Shown here one piece after another: positions 34,076 to 43,633 of a stretch of DNA of 64,000 nucleotides; position 1 is the stretch's first letter, and each line of letters starts with the position of its first letter. The stretch is from an uncultured Erysipelotrichaceae bacterium (GTDB taxonomy: Bacteria; Bacillota_I; Bacilli_A; Erysipelotrichales; Coprobacillaceae). The DNA lies in contig CAMTOK010000003.1 of NCBI GenBank assembly GCA_947074115.1, positions 1-64,000 on the forward strand, in the 5' to 3' direction. Under the pieces are notes generated by a model. That model was not told the DNA's origin and made no database searches. It saw only the letters and a program-made list of their open reading frames with translations. Position numbers and translations under genes: made by a program.

Positions 34076-35475
34076 AATCGATATATGGTAAACTCATATT
34101 AGGTTTCTTAGTCAGTATCTTTATAAGTTTCTCAGTTGCTGGATACTTTTCATTAAAGAAAAACACCAATGATCTTGGTGTTTTAACAATAGAAGAATTA
34201 GAGTCATCATCTGACTTTGTTGCATTACTCATTGAAAAAAATCACCAAGATGATATTCAAGATATGTTAGAAGGATATTGCTTAACATCTGAAATAGATG
34301 TCAGTATTTATACAACTGCACAGGAAGCACGCTTTGGATCTCATTCCATTTCATTGAATTATGAGTTGGTTGATAAATTGATTTTAGAGACTGGTGAAAA
34401 TATATCAATGAAAGAAGCGACATATAGAAAGTATGCAAAATCATATGAAATCAATGGAGAAAACTTTGTTATTTATGTTCAAAAGGATGTATCTAAAAGA
34501 GAAATGATCTTTATTGAATCAGGTGTTATTGCTATATTTATGATGTTAGCAGCAGGAAGTATTATTTTCTTTATCATTGCTGATATTATTGTTAAACCAA
34601 TTTCAAGACTGATTAAGGCAACACAAGAATTATCAAATGGTAATTATCGCGTACGCGTTAATTACACAGGTAATGATGAAATCGCAACACTCAATAGAAA
34701 CTTTAACTTAATGGCGCAACAATTAGGAAAACAAGAAGAAGTGAGACAACAATTTATTTCAGATGTTTCTCATGAATTCCAAACACCTTTAACAGCGATA
34801 CAAGGATTCGCTACGATTATAAAAAATGAAGAATTAGCACCTGAACAAAAACTAAAATATGCTGATATCATATTATTCCATAGTAAACGTTTGTCAACGT
34901 TATCTAGAAATATGTTACAGTTAACATTATTAGAAGGTGAAGATGTTAAATTAGAATTGAGTGAGTTTTCATTAATAGGTCAATTAAGACGTGTTATTGA
35001 TACACAAAATTCACTAGCACAGGGTAAAGATATTGAAATAGAATTTACATGTCCAAAACATGATGTTTTAATAGAAGCTGATGAATCAAGGTTAGAACAA
35101 GTATGGATCAACCTGATTAACAATGCTATTAAGTATACACAAGATCACGGAGTCGTGATGATTGATATAAAAAAAGCATCATCATATGTAGAAGTGACAA
35201 TATCAGATACAGGTGTAGGTATGAGTAAAGAAGCAATGGCTCATATATTTGAGCGTTTCTATAGACAAGATAAATCTCGTTCAATTGAAGGAAATGGTTT
35301 AGGTTTGTCTATTGTTAAACGTATTGTTGATTTGCATAATGGGAATATCGATGTCGTTTCTAGGGAAGACGGGGGAAGTCGTTTTATTGTAAAAATTCCT
35401 CAAGAAAAAGTATTTAATATTTCTGACAAATTAAACATAGCCAAAATGGTAAAGACTCGAGAAGGGGCAGAATAG
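34072..35475 (+). CDS. sensor histidine kinase (HAMP-HisKA-HATPase)
   Basis: A 467-residue membrane kinase: a first helix (about 7-27), an extracytoplasmic domain of about 130 residues, a second helix (VIAIFMMLAAGSIIFFIIADIIV), HAMP (KPISRLIKATQELSNGNYRVRV), HisKA with H234 in SDVSHEFQTPLTAIQGF, and HATPase with INNAIKYTQ, DTGVGMSKE and GNGLGLSIV. The H-box reads SHEFQTPL where most read SHELRTPL. There is no PAS domain, unlike WalK. It pairs with the upstream regulator and ends 1 bp before smc. Confidence 0.92.
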   Translation: MKSIYGKLILGFLVSIFISFSVAGYFSLKKNTNDLGVLTIEELESSSDFVALLIEKNHQDDIQDMLEGYCLTSEIDVSIYTTAQEARFGSHSISLNYELVDKLILETGENISMKEATYRKYAKSYEINGENFVIYVQKDVSKREMIFIESGVIAIFMMLAAGSIIFFIIADIIVKPISRLIKATQELSNGNYRVRVNYTGNDEIATLNRNFNLMAQQLGKQEEVRQQFISDVSHEFQTPLTAIQGFATIIKNEELAPEQKLKYADIILFHSKRLSTLSRNMLQLTLLEGEDVKLELSEFSLIGQLRRVIDTQNSLAQGKDIEIEFTCPKHDVLIEADESRLEQVWINLINNAIKYTQDHGVVMIDIKKASSYVEVTISDTGVGMSKEAMAHIFERFYRQDKSRSIEGNGLGLSIVKRIVDLHNGNIDVVSREDGGSRFIVKIPQEKVFNISDKLNIAKMVKTREGAE

Positions 35476-35476
35476 A

Positions 35477-38419
35477 ATGAATTTAAAAAGAATTGAAATA
35501 CACGGATTTAAATCATTTGCTGATAAATCAGTTATAGAGTTTGAACCAGGTATTACAGGGATTGTCGGTCCAAATGGATGTGGGAAATCAAATATCAGTG
35601 ATGCCGTAAGATGGGTACTTGGAGAACAATCAGCTAAATCGTTACGTGGATCAAACATGTCGGACGTTATCTTTGCAGGAAGTGCGGATCGAAAACCACA
35701 AAATGTGGCTGAGGTTACACTTGTCTTTGATAACACGGATCGTTTTATCAATTATGATTATAATGAAGTAGAAATTACACGTCGTTTATATAGACAAAAT
35801 AATGAGGCAGAATATCTCTTAAATAGAGAACCATGCCGTTTAAAAGATATTGTTGATTTAATTATGGATACAGGACTAGGGAGGGATTCACTATCAATCA
35901 TATCCCAAGGGAATATCTCAAGTTTTGCAGACAGTAAACCAGAAGATCGCCGTGGAATGTTTGAAGAGGCAGCTGGTGTTGCCAAGTATAAAAAGAGAAA
36001 AATTGAATCTATTCGTAAATTAGAAAGAACGAAAGATAATTTGGATCGTGTTGAGGATATTTGTTTAGAACTAGAAAAACAAATATCACCATTAAAAAGA
36101 CAAAAAGAAAAAGCTGAATTATATTTAAATCTTAAAGATGAACTTCAATCTATTGAGGTAAGAGTTCTTGTTAAAGAAATTGAACAATTATCACATTCCT
36201 TAAAGGAACTTAATGAATCATTAGAAGAACAAGAAATCAAAAAAGTTGAAAAAGAAGGTGTTGTTTTATTAAATGAACAACAAAATGAAACATTAAAGAA
36301 AAGAATGTTTGAACTTGATCAACAAGTCAATGAACTACAAGGACAATTGTTAACAGCGATGAATCAAGTGTCATCACTTGAAACACAAAAAGTAGAAATT
36401 GATACAAACAGAAAACATATTTTAGAATCAACTGATAAAGATGATTTAACATCAAGAATTCAACAAATGAAATTAATATTAAAAGATTCAATTGTTGAAT
36501 ACAATCATTTACTTGAAAGATATAAACAAACGAAACAAGAAAAAAATGAATTAGAATTAGAACAACAAAAAATAAAAGACAAAACAGAATCAATCAGAAC
36601 GAGTTTAGAACACAAAAATATTGAAATACATAGACAAAGATCTAGAAAAGAACAGTTAGTCGATTTAACTGAGAATAAATCTCAATATAGTTTTGGTGTG
36701 AGATCAATCCTAAAAGCAAAATCATCATTACAAGGTATTGTTGGTGTCTTAGGTGAACTCATAGAAACGGAAGAAAAATATGAACAGGCTTTGTCTATAG
36801 CGTTAGGTCAGGCAGCAACATTTATTGTTGCAAGAAATGATCAAAATGCAAGAGATGCAATTTCATTCTTAAAGGATAATAAAGCAGGACGTGCAACATT
36901 CTTACCATTAACAACGATGAAACCTCGTTTGTTAAGAGAAGAACACTTACTCTTATGTCAAAATACAAATGGATATTTGGGTGTTATGAGTGACTTTATT
37001 GATTGTTCAAGAGATATTTTATCAATTGTACAAAATCAATTAGGAAATGTTATTGTTACTGAAAACTTAAAACAGGCATCTGCTTTATCTCGTGCCTTGT
37101 ATAACCGATATAAAATCGTTACACTTGATGGAGATGTCGTTAATGTTGGTGGATCGTTATCAGGAGGAACTTTAAAGAATCAAAACTCATCTTATGGTTA
37201 TAAACGTGAGTTAGAATCGATTAAAGTAAGTTTAAGTCAATTAGAGAACTCAATGGCTCAATCTAAAAATGAACTTAACGAACTTGAAAACGAAGCAAGA
37301 GAAAATGCTCACCATTTATTACAAAAACAAATGTCATTTGCTAAACTAGAGGTAGAGCTCACAACGAAAAATAGTGACTTACAAGTTTCTAAAAGTGAGT
37401 ATGAAAGTTTAACGAATAGACATGTTGAATTAAATGAAATGATTAGCGGAGAACAGGACAATCAATTGATTGAAGAGTTAAATGAAGCAAAACAAAGACG
37501 TGATTCATTAACTGAAGATATTCAGGCAAAAAGAGAATTAAGAATGAGTATCGTTAATGAGAATGAACGTATTGAAGAAGAGTTGAAAATTGAAAGAAAA
37601 GTCTTAAGAGATATTCAATCACAAATGACTCAACAACAAATCTTAAAGGCAAAATATGAAACAGAAGTCACAAATTATTTAACAAGATTAAATGAAGAAT
37701 ACAAAATGACTTATGAATTTGCTTTAGAAGAATATCAACAAGAGATTGAACTAGCATCATCTAAAGAGTCAGTACGTGTATTAAGACATAAAATTGATTC
37801 ATTAGGACATGTCAATTTAGAATCAATTGATATGTACAACGAAGTCTCAACACGTTATGAATCATTAAATCAACAAAGAATTGATTTGATAAGTGCTCAA
37901 GATAAAATTCTAGAAGCCATTTCTGAAATGGACGAAATAATGACTGAAAGATTTAGTGAGACATTTGAAAAGATCAATTTAGAATTTAATATTGTCTTTA
38001 GAAATCTATTTGGTGGAGGGCGAGCAGAACTTCGTTACTCAGATCCAGATAATATATTAGAGACAGGAATCGACATTGATGTTCAACCACCGGGGAAAAG
38101 TGTACAAAATATTACTCTCTTCTCAGGAGGAGAAAAAGCATTGATTGCGATTTCTGGATTATTTGCGATTTTAAGGGTAAGACCGGTTCCAATGTGTATA
38201 CTAGATGAGGTAGAAGCAGCGTTAGACGTTGCCAATGTAGAACGCTTTGCGAAGTACTTAAAAGAATTTGCAAGTGATACACAATTCATTGTCGTCACAC
38301 ATCGTGAAGGAACTATGGCTGAATGTGACCTTTTATATGGTGCAACTATGCAACAAAAAGGTGTGACTAAATTAGTAAGTGTGAAATTAAAGGATGCTGT
38401 TGAATTAGCTTCAGCATAG
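35477..38419 (+). CDS. smc: chromosome segregation ATPase SMC with short coiled-coil arms
   Basis: The 980-residue condensin core organises and segregates the chromosome with ScpAB. N-terminal head: GFKSFADKSVIEFEPGITGIVGPNGCGKSNISDAVRWVLGEQ (Walker A). The hinge begins near residue 406 (FGVRSILKAKSSLQGIVGVLGELIE) and ends near 570. C-terminal head: GHVNLESIDMY, signature TLFSGGEKALIAI and Walker B CILDEVEAALD. All functional parts are present, but the arms (about 170-405 and 575-775) are roughly 90-120 residues shorter than in the B. subtilis protein of 1186. It is followed by ftsY, as in most Bacillota; rnc is not upstream. Confidence 0.96.
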   Translation: MNLKRIEIHGFKSFADKSVIEFEPGITGIVGPNGCGKSNISDAVRWVLGEQSAKSLRGSNMSDVIFAGSADRKPQNVAEVTLVFDNTDRFINYDYNEVEITRRLYRQNNEAEYLLNREPCRLKDIVDLIMDTGLGRDSLSIISQGNISSFADSKPEDRRGMFEEAAGVAKYKKRKIESIRKLERTKDNLDRVEDICLELEKQISPLKRQKEKAELYLNLKDELQSIEVRVLVKEIEQLSHSLKELNESLEEQEIKKVEKEGVVLLNEQQNETLKKRMFELDQQVNELQGQLLTAMNQVSSLETQKVEIDTNRKHILESTDKDDLTSRIQQMKLILKDSIVEYNHLLERYKQTKQEKNELELEQQKIKDKTESIRTSLEHKNIEIHRQRSRKEQLVDLTENKSQYSFGVRSILKAKSSLQGIVGVLGELIETEEKYEQALSIALGQAATFIVARNDQNARDAISFLKDNKAGRATFLPLTTMKPRLLREEHLLLCQNTNGYLGVMSDFIDCSRDILSIVQNQLGNVIVTENLKQASALSRALYNRYKIVTLDGDVVNVGGSLSGGTLKNQNSSYGYKRELESIKVSLSQLENSMAQSKNELNELENEARENAHHLLQKQMSFAKLEVELTTKNSDLQVSKSEYESLTNRHVELNEMISGEQDNQLIEELNEAKQRRDSLTEDIQAKRELRMSIVNENERIEEELKIERKVLRDIQSQMTQQQILKAKYETEVTNYLTRLNEEYKMTYEFALEEYQQEIELASSKESVRVLRHKIDSLGHVNLESIDMYNEVSTRYESLNQQRIDLISAQDKILEAISEMDEIMTERFSETFEKINLEFNIVFRNLFGGGRAELRYSDPDNILETGIDIDVQPPGKSVQNITLFSGGEKALIAISGLFAILRVRPVPMCILDEVEAALDVANVERFAKYLKEFASDTQFIVVTHREGTMAECDLLYGATMQQKGVTKLVSVKLKDAVELASA

Positions 38420-38428
38420 GAGGAACTC

Positions 38429-39409
38429 ATGGGTATATTTAAAAGAATAAAAGACTCATTAGTTGGTCAATCAACAAAACAAAGTGAAAAGTATGTAGCG
38501 GGATTAGATAAATCACGCTCATCTTTTTCATCTAAAATTAATGAATTAGCCGCAAGATATCGTGAACTTGATGAAGATTATTTTGAAGAGTTAGAAAACA
38601 TCTTGATTATGAGTGATGTTGGTGTTTCAATGGTGATGACAATCGTTGATGAAATTAAAAAAGAAGTCAGATTACAAGGTATTGTTGATCCAAAAGAGAT
38701 TAATGATATCATCGTTGATAAAATGTTTGTTATTTATGCTAATGAGTCATATATGACAACAAAAATAAACGAAGCAAAAGAAGGCCTAACAGTGATCTTA
38801 ATGGTAGGTGTTAATGGTGCTGGAAAAACAACAACAATTGCGAAACTATCAAACAAGTTAAAACAAGAAGGAAAATCAGTTATGGTTGCTGCAGGAGATA
38901 CATTCCGCGCAGGAGCGATTGACCAACTTGCAACATGGGCATCTCGCCTAGATATTCCTTGTGTAAAAGGGAAAGAAGGAGGAGATCCTTCAGCTGTTGT
39001 TTTTGATGCTATTGAACAAGCAATGGCATCAGAGGTTGATGTTTTAATTTGTGATACCGCAGGGCGTTTACAAAATAAAGTCAATCTTATGAATGAACTT
39101 GAAAAAATGAATCGTATTATTCAAAGAACCATTCCAGAAGGACCACACGAAACATTACTTGTTATTGATGCAACAACGGGACAAAATGGTGTTTCACAAG
39201 CAAAAGAGTTTTCAAAAATAACAGATGTGACTGGTCTCGTCCTTACTAAAATGGATGGAACTGCAAAAGGTGGTATCGTTTTATCAATAAAAGATGAATT
39301 AAATATCCCTGTAAAATTCATTGGATTAGGTGAGTCATTAGATGATTTAGAAGAATTTGACTTAGAACAATATATTTATGGTCTTTGTCAGAATTTAATG
39401 GGAGAATAG
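38429..39409 (+). CDS. ftsY: signal recognition particle receptor FtsY
   Basis: Membrane-associated SRP GTPase receptor, 326 residues. The short A region ([14 protein letters not shown]) leads to the N domain and the G domain with [15 protein letters not shown] (G1), [24 protein letters not shown] (G3), [10 protein letters not shown] (G4) and [14 protein letters not shown] at the C-terminal end. The ribosome site GGAGGAACTC follows the smc stop directly. smc-ftsY-ylxM-ffh is the standard Bacillota cluster, giving both SRP GTPases in one unit. Confidence 0.97.
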   Translation: MGIFKRIKDSLVGQSTKQSEKYVAGLDKSRSSFSSKINELAARYRELDEDYFEELENILIMSDVGVSMVMTIVDEIKKEVRLQGIVDPKEINDIIVDKMFVIYANESYMTTKINEAKEGLTVILMVGVNGAGKTTTIAKLSNKLKQEGKSVMVAAGDTFRAGAIDQLATWASRLDIPCVKGKEGGDPSAVVFDAIEQAMASEVDVLICDTAGRLQNKVNLMNELEKMNRIIQRTIPEGPHETLLVIDATTGQNGVSQAKEFSKITDVTGLVLTKMDGTAKGGIVLSIKDELNIPVKFIGLGESLDDLEEFDLEQYIYGLCQNLMGE

Positions 39410-39410
39410 T

Positions 39411-39740
39411 ATGGAATCTCATTTAGAAAAAACAAAACATGTGAATCTATTAATGGATTGTTATAGCGATTTATTAACAGATAAACAAAGAGAATATTTA
39501 TCATTATATTATGAAGAAGATTTATCTCTAGCAGAAATTGCTGATGAATTTGGTGTATCAAGAACTGCAGTGTATGACAATTTAAAAAGAACTGTCCGTT
39601 CACTTGAAGATTATGAAAACAAACTTCATTTGTTAGAAAAACATTTAAAAAGACTTGAACTGATCAATAAAATAGAAGATCAAACACAAGAATCTTATGA
39701 TGATATCCATTCATATTTAGAGATGTTAAGAAGAATATAG
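39411..39740 (+). CDS. ylxM: YlxM-like helix-turn-helix protein of the SRP operon
   Basis: A 109-residue protein: [63 protein letters not shown] is a sigma-70 region 4-like helix-turn-helix. YlxM binds SRP components in streptococci and has been linked to SRP GTPase regulation. It begins 1 bp after the ftsY stop and ends 11 bp before ffh. Confidence 0.93.
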   Translation: MESHLEKTKHVNLLMDCYSDLLTDKQREYLSLYYEEDLSLAEIADEFGVSRTAVYDNLKRTVRSLEDYENKLHLLEKHLKRLELINKIEDQTQESYDDIHSYLEMLRRI

Positions 39741-39751
39741 GAGGGTGACTT

Positions 39752-41143
39752 ATGCCGTTTGAATCATTATCGGATCGCTTACAGGATAGTCTTAAGAAAA
39801 TTAAAGGTCAATCACAATTAACCGAAGCAAACATGGATGAAATGCTTCGTGAGATTAGACTTGCATTATTAGAAGCAGACGTTAACTTTAACGTTGTTAA
39901 AGAATTTATTAAAAATACAAAAGAGAAAGCTTTAGGACAAGATGTCTTAGGTTCATTAAAACCAGGACAAGTTGTTGTTAAAGTTGTTCATGATGAACTT
40001 GTTACATTACTTGGTACTGAAGCAAGTGAATTAGATTTATCACGTGACATGAACGTGATTATGATGGTAGGTCTTCAAGGGAGTGGGAAAACAACAACTT
40101 CTGGAAAGATTGCTAAGTATTTAACTGATAAAAAAGCAAAAAAACCATTATTAGTTGCTGCCGATATTTATAGACCAGCAGCCGTTGATCAATTGGTAAC
40201 ATTAGGTAAACAATTAGATATCCCTGTTTTTGAGAAGGGAACTGATATTAAGGCAGAAGACATTGTGACACAAGCTTTAGCTTATGCAAAAGAAAATCAC
40301 CATGATGTTGTTATTGTCGATACAGCAGGACGTTTACACATTGATGAGCCATTGATGCAAGAGTTAAGAAACATTAAAGAAATTGCTCAACCAAGTGATG
40401 TTTTATTAGTTGTCGACTCATTAACTGGGCAAGACATCGTTAACGTTGCTTCATCATTCCATGAATCATTAACAATTACAGGAGCAGTCCTAACAAAGTT
40501 AGATGGTGATTCACGTGGTGGGGGTGCTTTATCAATCCGTCACATCACGGGTGTTCCTATTAAATTTATTGGGACTGGTGAAAAATTAGACGCTATTGAT
40601 ATGTTCTACCCTGATCGTATGGCAGACCGTATTTTAGGAATGGGAGATGTTGTCTCATTAGTTGAAAAAGTACAAGATGTTTACGATGAAAAAGATGCAA
40701 TGAAAACAATGAATCGTATGAAACAAGGAACGTTTGGTTTAGACGATATGTTAGAACAAATGCATCAAATGAAAAAATTAGGACCATTATCAGGAGTCTT
40801 AAAAATGATTCCAGGAATGCCAAAGATTCCTGAAATCAATGATGATGATACAGATAAGAAAATGAAACAAACTGAATCAATTATCTTCTCTATGACACCG
40901 TCAGAAAGACGCGATCCTTCTTTATTAAATGCAAAAAGAAAAGAACGTATTGCTAAAGGATGCGGAAGAACTGTTGCTGATATTAATAAATTATTAAAAC
41001 AATTTGAACAATCAAAATTAATGATGAAACAATTAAGTTCATTAAACCCAGAAACAGGAATGCCAATGACTCAAGGAAAGTCTCAATTCCAAGTTAATCC
41101 TAATAGAAAGAAAGAACGTCATAAAAAGAAAAAGAAAAAATAA
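39752..41143 (+). CDS. ffh: signal recognition particle protein Ffh
   Basis: The 463-residue SRP54 GTPase binds signal peptides and 4.5S/6S SRP RNA and delivers ribosomes to FtsY. NG domain: GLQGSGKTTTSGKIAKYL (G1), DIYRPAAVDQL, DTAGRLHIDEPLM (G3), TKLDGDSRGGGALS (G4), FIGTGEKLDAIDMFYPDRMADRILGMGD. The M domain (from about 320) contains methionine-rich MTPSERRDPSLLNAKRKERIAKGCGR (SRP RNA-binding) and a lysine-rich tail. GGAGGGTGACTT precedes the start. The SRP RNA gene itself is not in this window. Confidence 0.98.
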   Translation: MPFESLSDRLQDSLKKIKGQSQLTEANMDEMLREIRLALLEADVNFNVVKEFIKNTKEKALGQDVLGSLKPGQVVVKVVHDELVTLLGTEASELDLSRDMNVIMMVGLQGSGKTTTSGKIAKYLTDKKAKKPLLVAADIYRPAAVDQLVTLGKQLDIPVFEKGTDIKAEDIVTQALAYAKENHHDVVIVDTAGRLHIDEPLMQELRNIKEIAQPSDVLLVVDSLTGQDIVNVASSFHESLTITGAVLTKLDGDSRGGGALSIRHITGVPIKFIGTGEKLDAIDMFYPDRMADRILGMGDVVSLVEKVQDVYDEKDAMKTMNRMKQGTFGLDDMLEQMHQMKKLGPLSGVLKMIPGMPKIPEINDDDTDKKMKQTESIIFSMTPSERRDPSLLNAKRKERIAKGCGRTVADINKLLKQFEQSKLMMKQLSSLNPETGMPMTQGKSQFQVNPNRKKERHKKKKKK

Positions 41144-41176
41144 AGTGTTAAGTAAAAAGACTTGACACTTCTTTTT
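41143..41176 (+). terminator. intrinsic terminator of ffh, overlapping the rpsP promoter
   Basis: AAGTGTTAAGT (41143-41153) pairs with ACTTGACACTT (41160-41170; one T-G pair), followed by CTTTTT. The stem begins at the last base of the ffh stop codon. Its 3' arm contains the TTGACA -35 of the next promoter. Confidence 0.8.
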
Positions 41177-41189
41177 AATATGTTATTAT
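41162..41189 (+). promoter_or_regulatory. rpsP promoter
   Basis: TTGACA (41162-41167), 16 bp, TGTTATTAT (41181-41189), with extended -10. The -35 lies inside the ffh terminator stem. Confidence 0.8.
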
Positions 41190-41222
41190 GTATAAGTAAA
41201 TTAAGTCAACGGAGGAAATATT

Positions 41223-41495
41223 ATGGCTGTAAAAATTAGATTAAAAAGAATGGGTGCAAAAAGAGCGCCATTTTATAGAATTGTAGCTGCAGATTCAAGA
41301 GCACCAAGAGATGGTCGTTTCATTGAACAATTAGGAACTTATGATCCTACTAAAAACCCAGCAGTTATCACTGTAAAAGAAGAAGAAGTATTAAACTGGT
41401 TATCAAAAGGTGCTCAACCTTCAGATACAGTAAGAAGCTTATTACAACAAAAAGGTGTTATGAAAAAATTTGCTGAATTAAAACAAGCAAAATAA
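41223..41495 (+). CDS. rpsP: 30S ribosomal protein S16
   Basis: A 90-residue 30S assembly protein: [41 protein letters not shown] is diagnostic. GGAGGAAATATT precedes the ATG. It heads the conserved rpsP-khpA-rimM-trmD-rplS cluster and has its own strong promoter. Confidence 0.98.
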   Translation: MAVKIRLKRMGAKRAPFYRIVAADSRAPRDGRFIEQLGTYDPTKNPAVITVKEEEVLNWLSKGAQPSDTVRSLLQQKGVMKKFAELKQAK

Positions 41496-41511
41496 TTGGA
41501 GAACAAACATT

Positions 41512-41763
41512 ATGGATTACGCTCAAGCTCTTAAAGAAATTACAAAAGAATTAGTTAGTGATCAAGATAAGTTAGAAGTTCGTCAAATGCCATCACTAGA
41601 TGAAGGTGTTGTTGTTTTACATGTGTATGCAACACACAATGATATTTCAAAATTAATTGGAAGAAAAGGTATGATGGCAAATTCTATTCGTCAACTTATG
41701 TCAGTATGTGGACGTTTAAATGATAAAAAATTAGATATTAAATTTGAATCATATGGAGAATAG
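41512..41763 (+). CDS. khpA: KH-domain RNA-binding protein KhpA (YlqC)
   Basis: An 83-residue single KH domain with the loop LIGRKGMMANSIRQLM (GxxG as GRKG). KhpA pairs with KhpB/Jag in several Bacillota and affects cell elongation and RNA stability. It lies 16 bp after rpsP. Its TAG stop is inside a terminator-like hairpin, so rimM and downstream genes may be expressed at a lower level. Confidence 0.95.
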   Translation: MDYAQALKEITKELVSDQDKLEVRQMPSLDEGVVVLHVYATHNDISKLIGRKGMMANSIRQLMSVCGRLNDKKLDIKFESYGE

Positions 41764-41786
41764 ATGTGCTTGCACGTCTATTTTTT
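41759..41786 (+). terminator. terminator inside the rpsP-rplS cluster, over the khpA stop
   Basis: AATAGATGTG (41759-41768), loop CTTG, CACGTCTATT (41773-41782; one T-G pair), then TTTT. It contains the khpA stop codon and sits 14 bp before the rimM start, so it must be partly read through. Confidence 0.8.
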
Positions 41787-41800
41787 ATAAGGAGGCTTTT

Positions 41801-42304
41801 ATGGAAAAAATGAGAATTGGAAAAATTGTGAATACACATGGTTTAAGGGGAGAATTAAAAGTTAAGACATCAACTGATTTCATTGATGAACGTTTTGAAA
41901 AAGGTGCAACTGTTTATGTTGAAGAAAATAATAAAATGGTTCCCTTAGAAGTTCTTAAAATGAGAATACATAAAGGTATGGTTTTAGCAACATTTAAAGG
42001 GTTAGAAGATATTAATTTAGTTGAAAAGTGGAAGGGGTTAGACCTCTACGCTGAAAAAGAATATGAACTTCTAGATGAAGGTGAATATTATGTCACTGAT
42101 TTAGTAGGATGTGACGTTATTGAAAATAATGATGTTATAGGTAAAGTGAGTGATGTTCAGTTATATCCGCACCATGATGTATTGGTAGTAGAGGGAAAAA
42201 CAAGATTGTTAATTCCTTATGTTGATGCATTTATTATTGATGAAGATATAGAAGAAAAGAAAATCTATGTACAGTTAATAGAGGGATTTAAAAATGAAAA
42301 TTGA
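41801..42304 (+). CDS. rimM: 16S rRNA processing protein RimM
   Basis: A 167-residue 30S maturation factor that binds S19: MRIGKIVNTHGLRGELKVKTSTD (N domain) and EGEYYVTDLVGCDVIENND...LYPHHDVLVVEGKTRLLIPYVDAFI (PRC-barrel). ATG 41801 follows AAGGAGGCTTTT; the longer frame from 41744 lies within khpA and the terminator. It overlaps trmD by 11 bp. Confidence 0.95.
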   Translation: MEKMRIGKIVNTHGLRGELKVKTSTDFIDERFEKGATVYVEENNKMVPLEVLKMRIHKGMVLATFKGLEDINLVEKWKGLDLYAEKEYELLDEGEYYVTDLVGCDVIENNDVIGKVSDVQLYPHHDVLVVEGKTRLLIPYVDAFIIDEDIEEKKIYVQLIEGFKNEN

Positions 42305-43013
42305 TATATTGAGTTTATTTCCTGATATGTTTGAAGGATTTATTAAGACATCAATTATCAAAAGAGCAATTGCTTCAGAAGTCGTCGATATTAAAATACA
42401 TGACTTTAGAGAATTTGCACAAAATAAACATTTAAAAGTAGATGATTATCCTTATGGTGGTGGTCAAGGTATGGTATTGATGTGTCAACCATTATTAGAT
42501 TGCTTAAAATCTATAGTGACACCAGAAAGTCTAGTTGTTTTGATGTCACCTCAAGGAAGAACGTTAAATCAATCGTATAGTACTGAACTGACAAAAGAAA
42601 AACATTTAATATTAATATGTGGTCATTATGAAGGTTTTGATGAACGTATCCGTGATTACGTAGATGTTGAGTTATCTATTGGTGATTATGTCTTAACAGG
42701 TGGAGAATTGGCAAGTATGGTTGTCACTGATTCAGTCGTTAGGTTATTAGATGGTGCTATAACAGAAGAGTCTCATTTAGATGATTCATTTAGTAACGGT
42801 TTATTAGAGTATCCTCAATACACAAGACCATTTGAATATGATGGAAATCAAGTTCCAGATGTTTTAATGAGTGGACACCATGAAAACATTCGTCGTTGGC
42901 GTTTAAAACAGTCATTAATAAAAACGTTAAATAAACGACCTGATCTTTTAGAAGGTCGAGTGTGGTCTGACGAAGAGTTGAAAATTATGCAAGAAATCAA
43001 AGAAAAAGATTGA
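42294..43013 (+). CDS. trmD: tRNA (guanine37-N1)-methyltransferase
   Basis: Methylates G37 next to the anticodon, preventing frameshifting. The 239-residue SPOUT knot enzyme has MKIDILSLFPDMFEGF, DDYPYGGGQGMVLMCQPL, LICGHYEGFDERI, SIGDYVLTGGE and LEYPQYTRP. The start is within rimM. The stop region overlaps the -35 of the rplS promoter. Confidence 0.98.
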   Translation: MKIDILSLFPDMFEGFIKTSIIKRAIASEVVDIKIHDFREFAQNKHLKVDDYPYGGGQGMVLMCQPLLDCLKSIVTPESLVVLMSPQGRTLNQSYSTELTKEKHLILICGHYEGFDERIRDYVDVELSIGDYVLTGGELASMVVTDSVVRLLDGAITEESHLDDSFSNGLLEYPQYTRPFEYDGNQVPDVLMSGHHENIRRWRLKQSLIKTLNKRPDLLEGRVWSDEELKIMQEIKEKD

Positions 43014-43038
43014 TTTTATAATAAATAAGTGTTAATAT
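43010..43038 (+). promoter_or_regulatory. rplS promoter
   Basis: TTGATT (43010-43015, over the trmD stop), 17 bp, TGTTAATAT (43030-43038). Confidence 0.7.
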
Positions 43039-43044
43039 ATTTCA

Positions 43045-43121
43045 GTCTACGGACGCAGAAGTTCCGCTGGTTATAAAATTATGAACTTTGAAGACAAAAT
43101 TTCAAAGGAGGAAGTCATATT
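43045..43121 (+). promoter_or_regulatory. rplS leader (probable L19 autoregulatory leader)
   Basis: The leader of about 77 nt holds CGGACGCAGAAGTTCCG, which can fold as a GC-rich hairpin, followed by repeated ATGAACTTTG / CAAAATTTCA pairing up to AAGGAGG. L19 leaders are known in Bacillota; I infer the type from position and structure only. Confidence 0.5.
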
Positions 43122-43472
43122 ATGAATATGCAAATTATTGATCAAATCACTAAAAAGCAATTACGTAAAGATGTACCACAATTCAAAGCTGGGGATACAT
43201 TAAAAGTATACGTAACAATTAAAGAGGGAGACAAAACACGTATTCAGTTATTTGAAGGTGTTTGTATCGCTAGAAGAGGTGGAGGAGTTTCTGAAACTTT
43301 CACAGTAAGAAAAATCTCAAACTCAGTAGGTGTTGAAAGAACTTTCCCAGTTCATTCTCCAATCATCGATAGAATCGAAGTTGCTAAAATTGGTAAGGTA
43401 CGTAGAGCTAAACTTAACTACTTACGTGGATTATCTGGAAAAGCTGCTAGAATTAAAGAACTTAGAAAATAA
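43122..43472 (+). CDS. rplS: 50S ribosomal protein L19
   Basis: A 116-residue protein at the 30S-50S interface: [27 protein letters not shown] and [32 protein letters not shown] are diagnostic. AAAGGAGGAAGTC precedes the ATG. It is last in the rpsP cluster but has its own promoter and leader. Confidence 0.98.
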   Translation: MNMQIIDQITKKQLRKDVPQFKAGDTLKVYVTIKEGDKTRIQLFEGVCIARRGGGVSETFTVRKISNSVGVERTFPVHSPIIDRIEVAKIGKVRRAKLNYLRGLSGKAARIKELRK

Positions 43473-43478
43473 TTTCTT

Positions 43479-43507
43479 AAAGGACAACTTATGTTGTCCT
43501 TTTTTTG
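43479..43507 (+). terminator. intrinsic terminator of rplS
   Basis: AAAGGACAAC (43479-43488), loop TTAT, GTTGTCCTTT (43493-43502), T run. Confidence 0.92.
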
Positions 43508-43633
43508 TTATTTTTTTGAATTTCCAATACAGATATTAACAATACATATTTCTTGATTTATTCAATGTAATTTCATACAATGGTATCTCGCAAGTGTCTA
43601 TATAAAATAGAGATTTTACGAAAGGAGTATTAT

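Noticed and set aside
33401-35475. Assignment as WalRK
   Set aside because: No walHIJ genes follow and the kinase lacks the PAS domain of WalK; only a generic OmpR-type pair can be supported.
43580-43633. Longer N-terminus of the surface protein
   Set aside because: The extension would hide the signal peptide; ATG 43634 has a ribosome site and starts a normal signal sequence.
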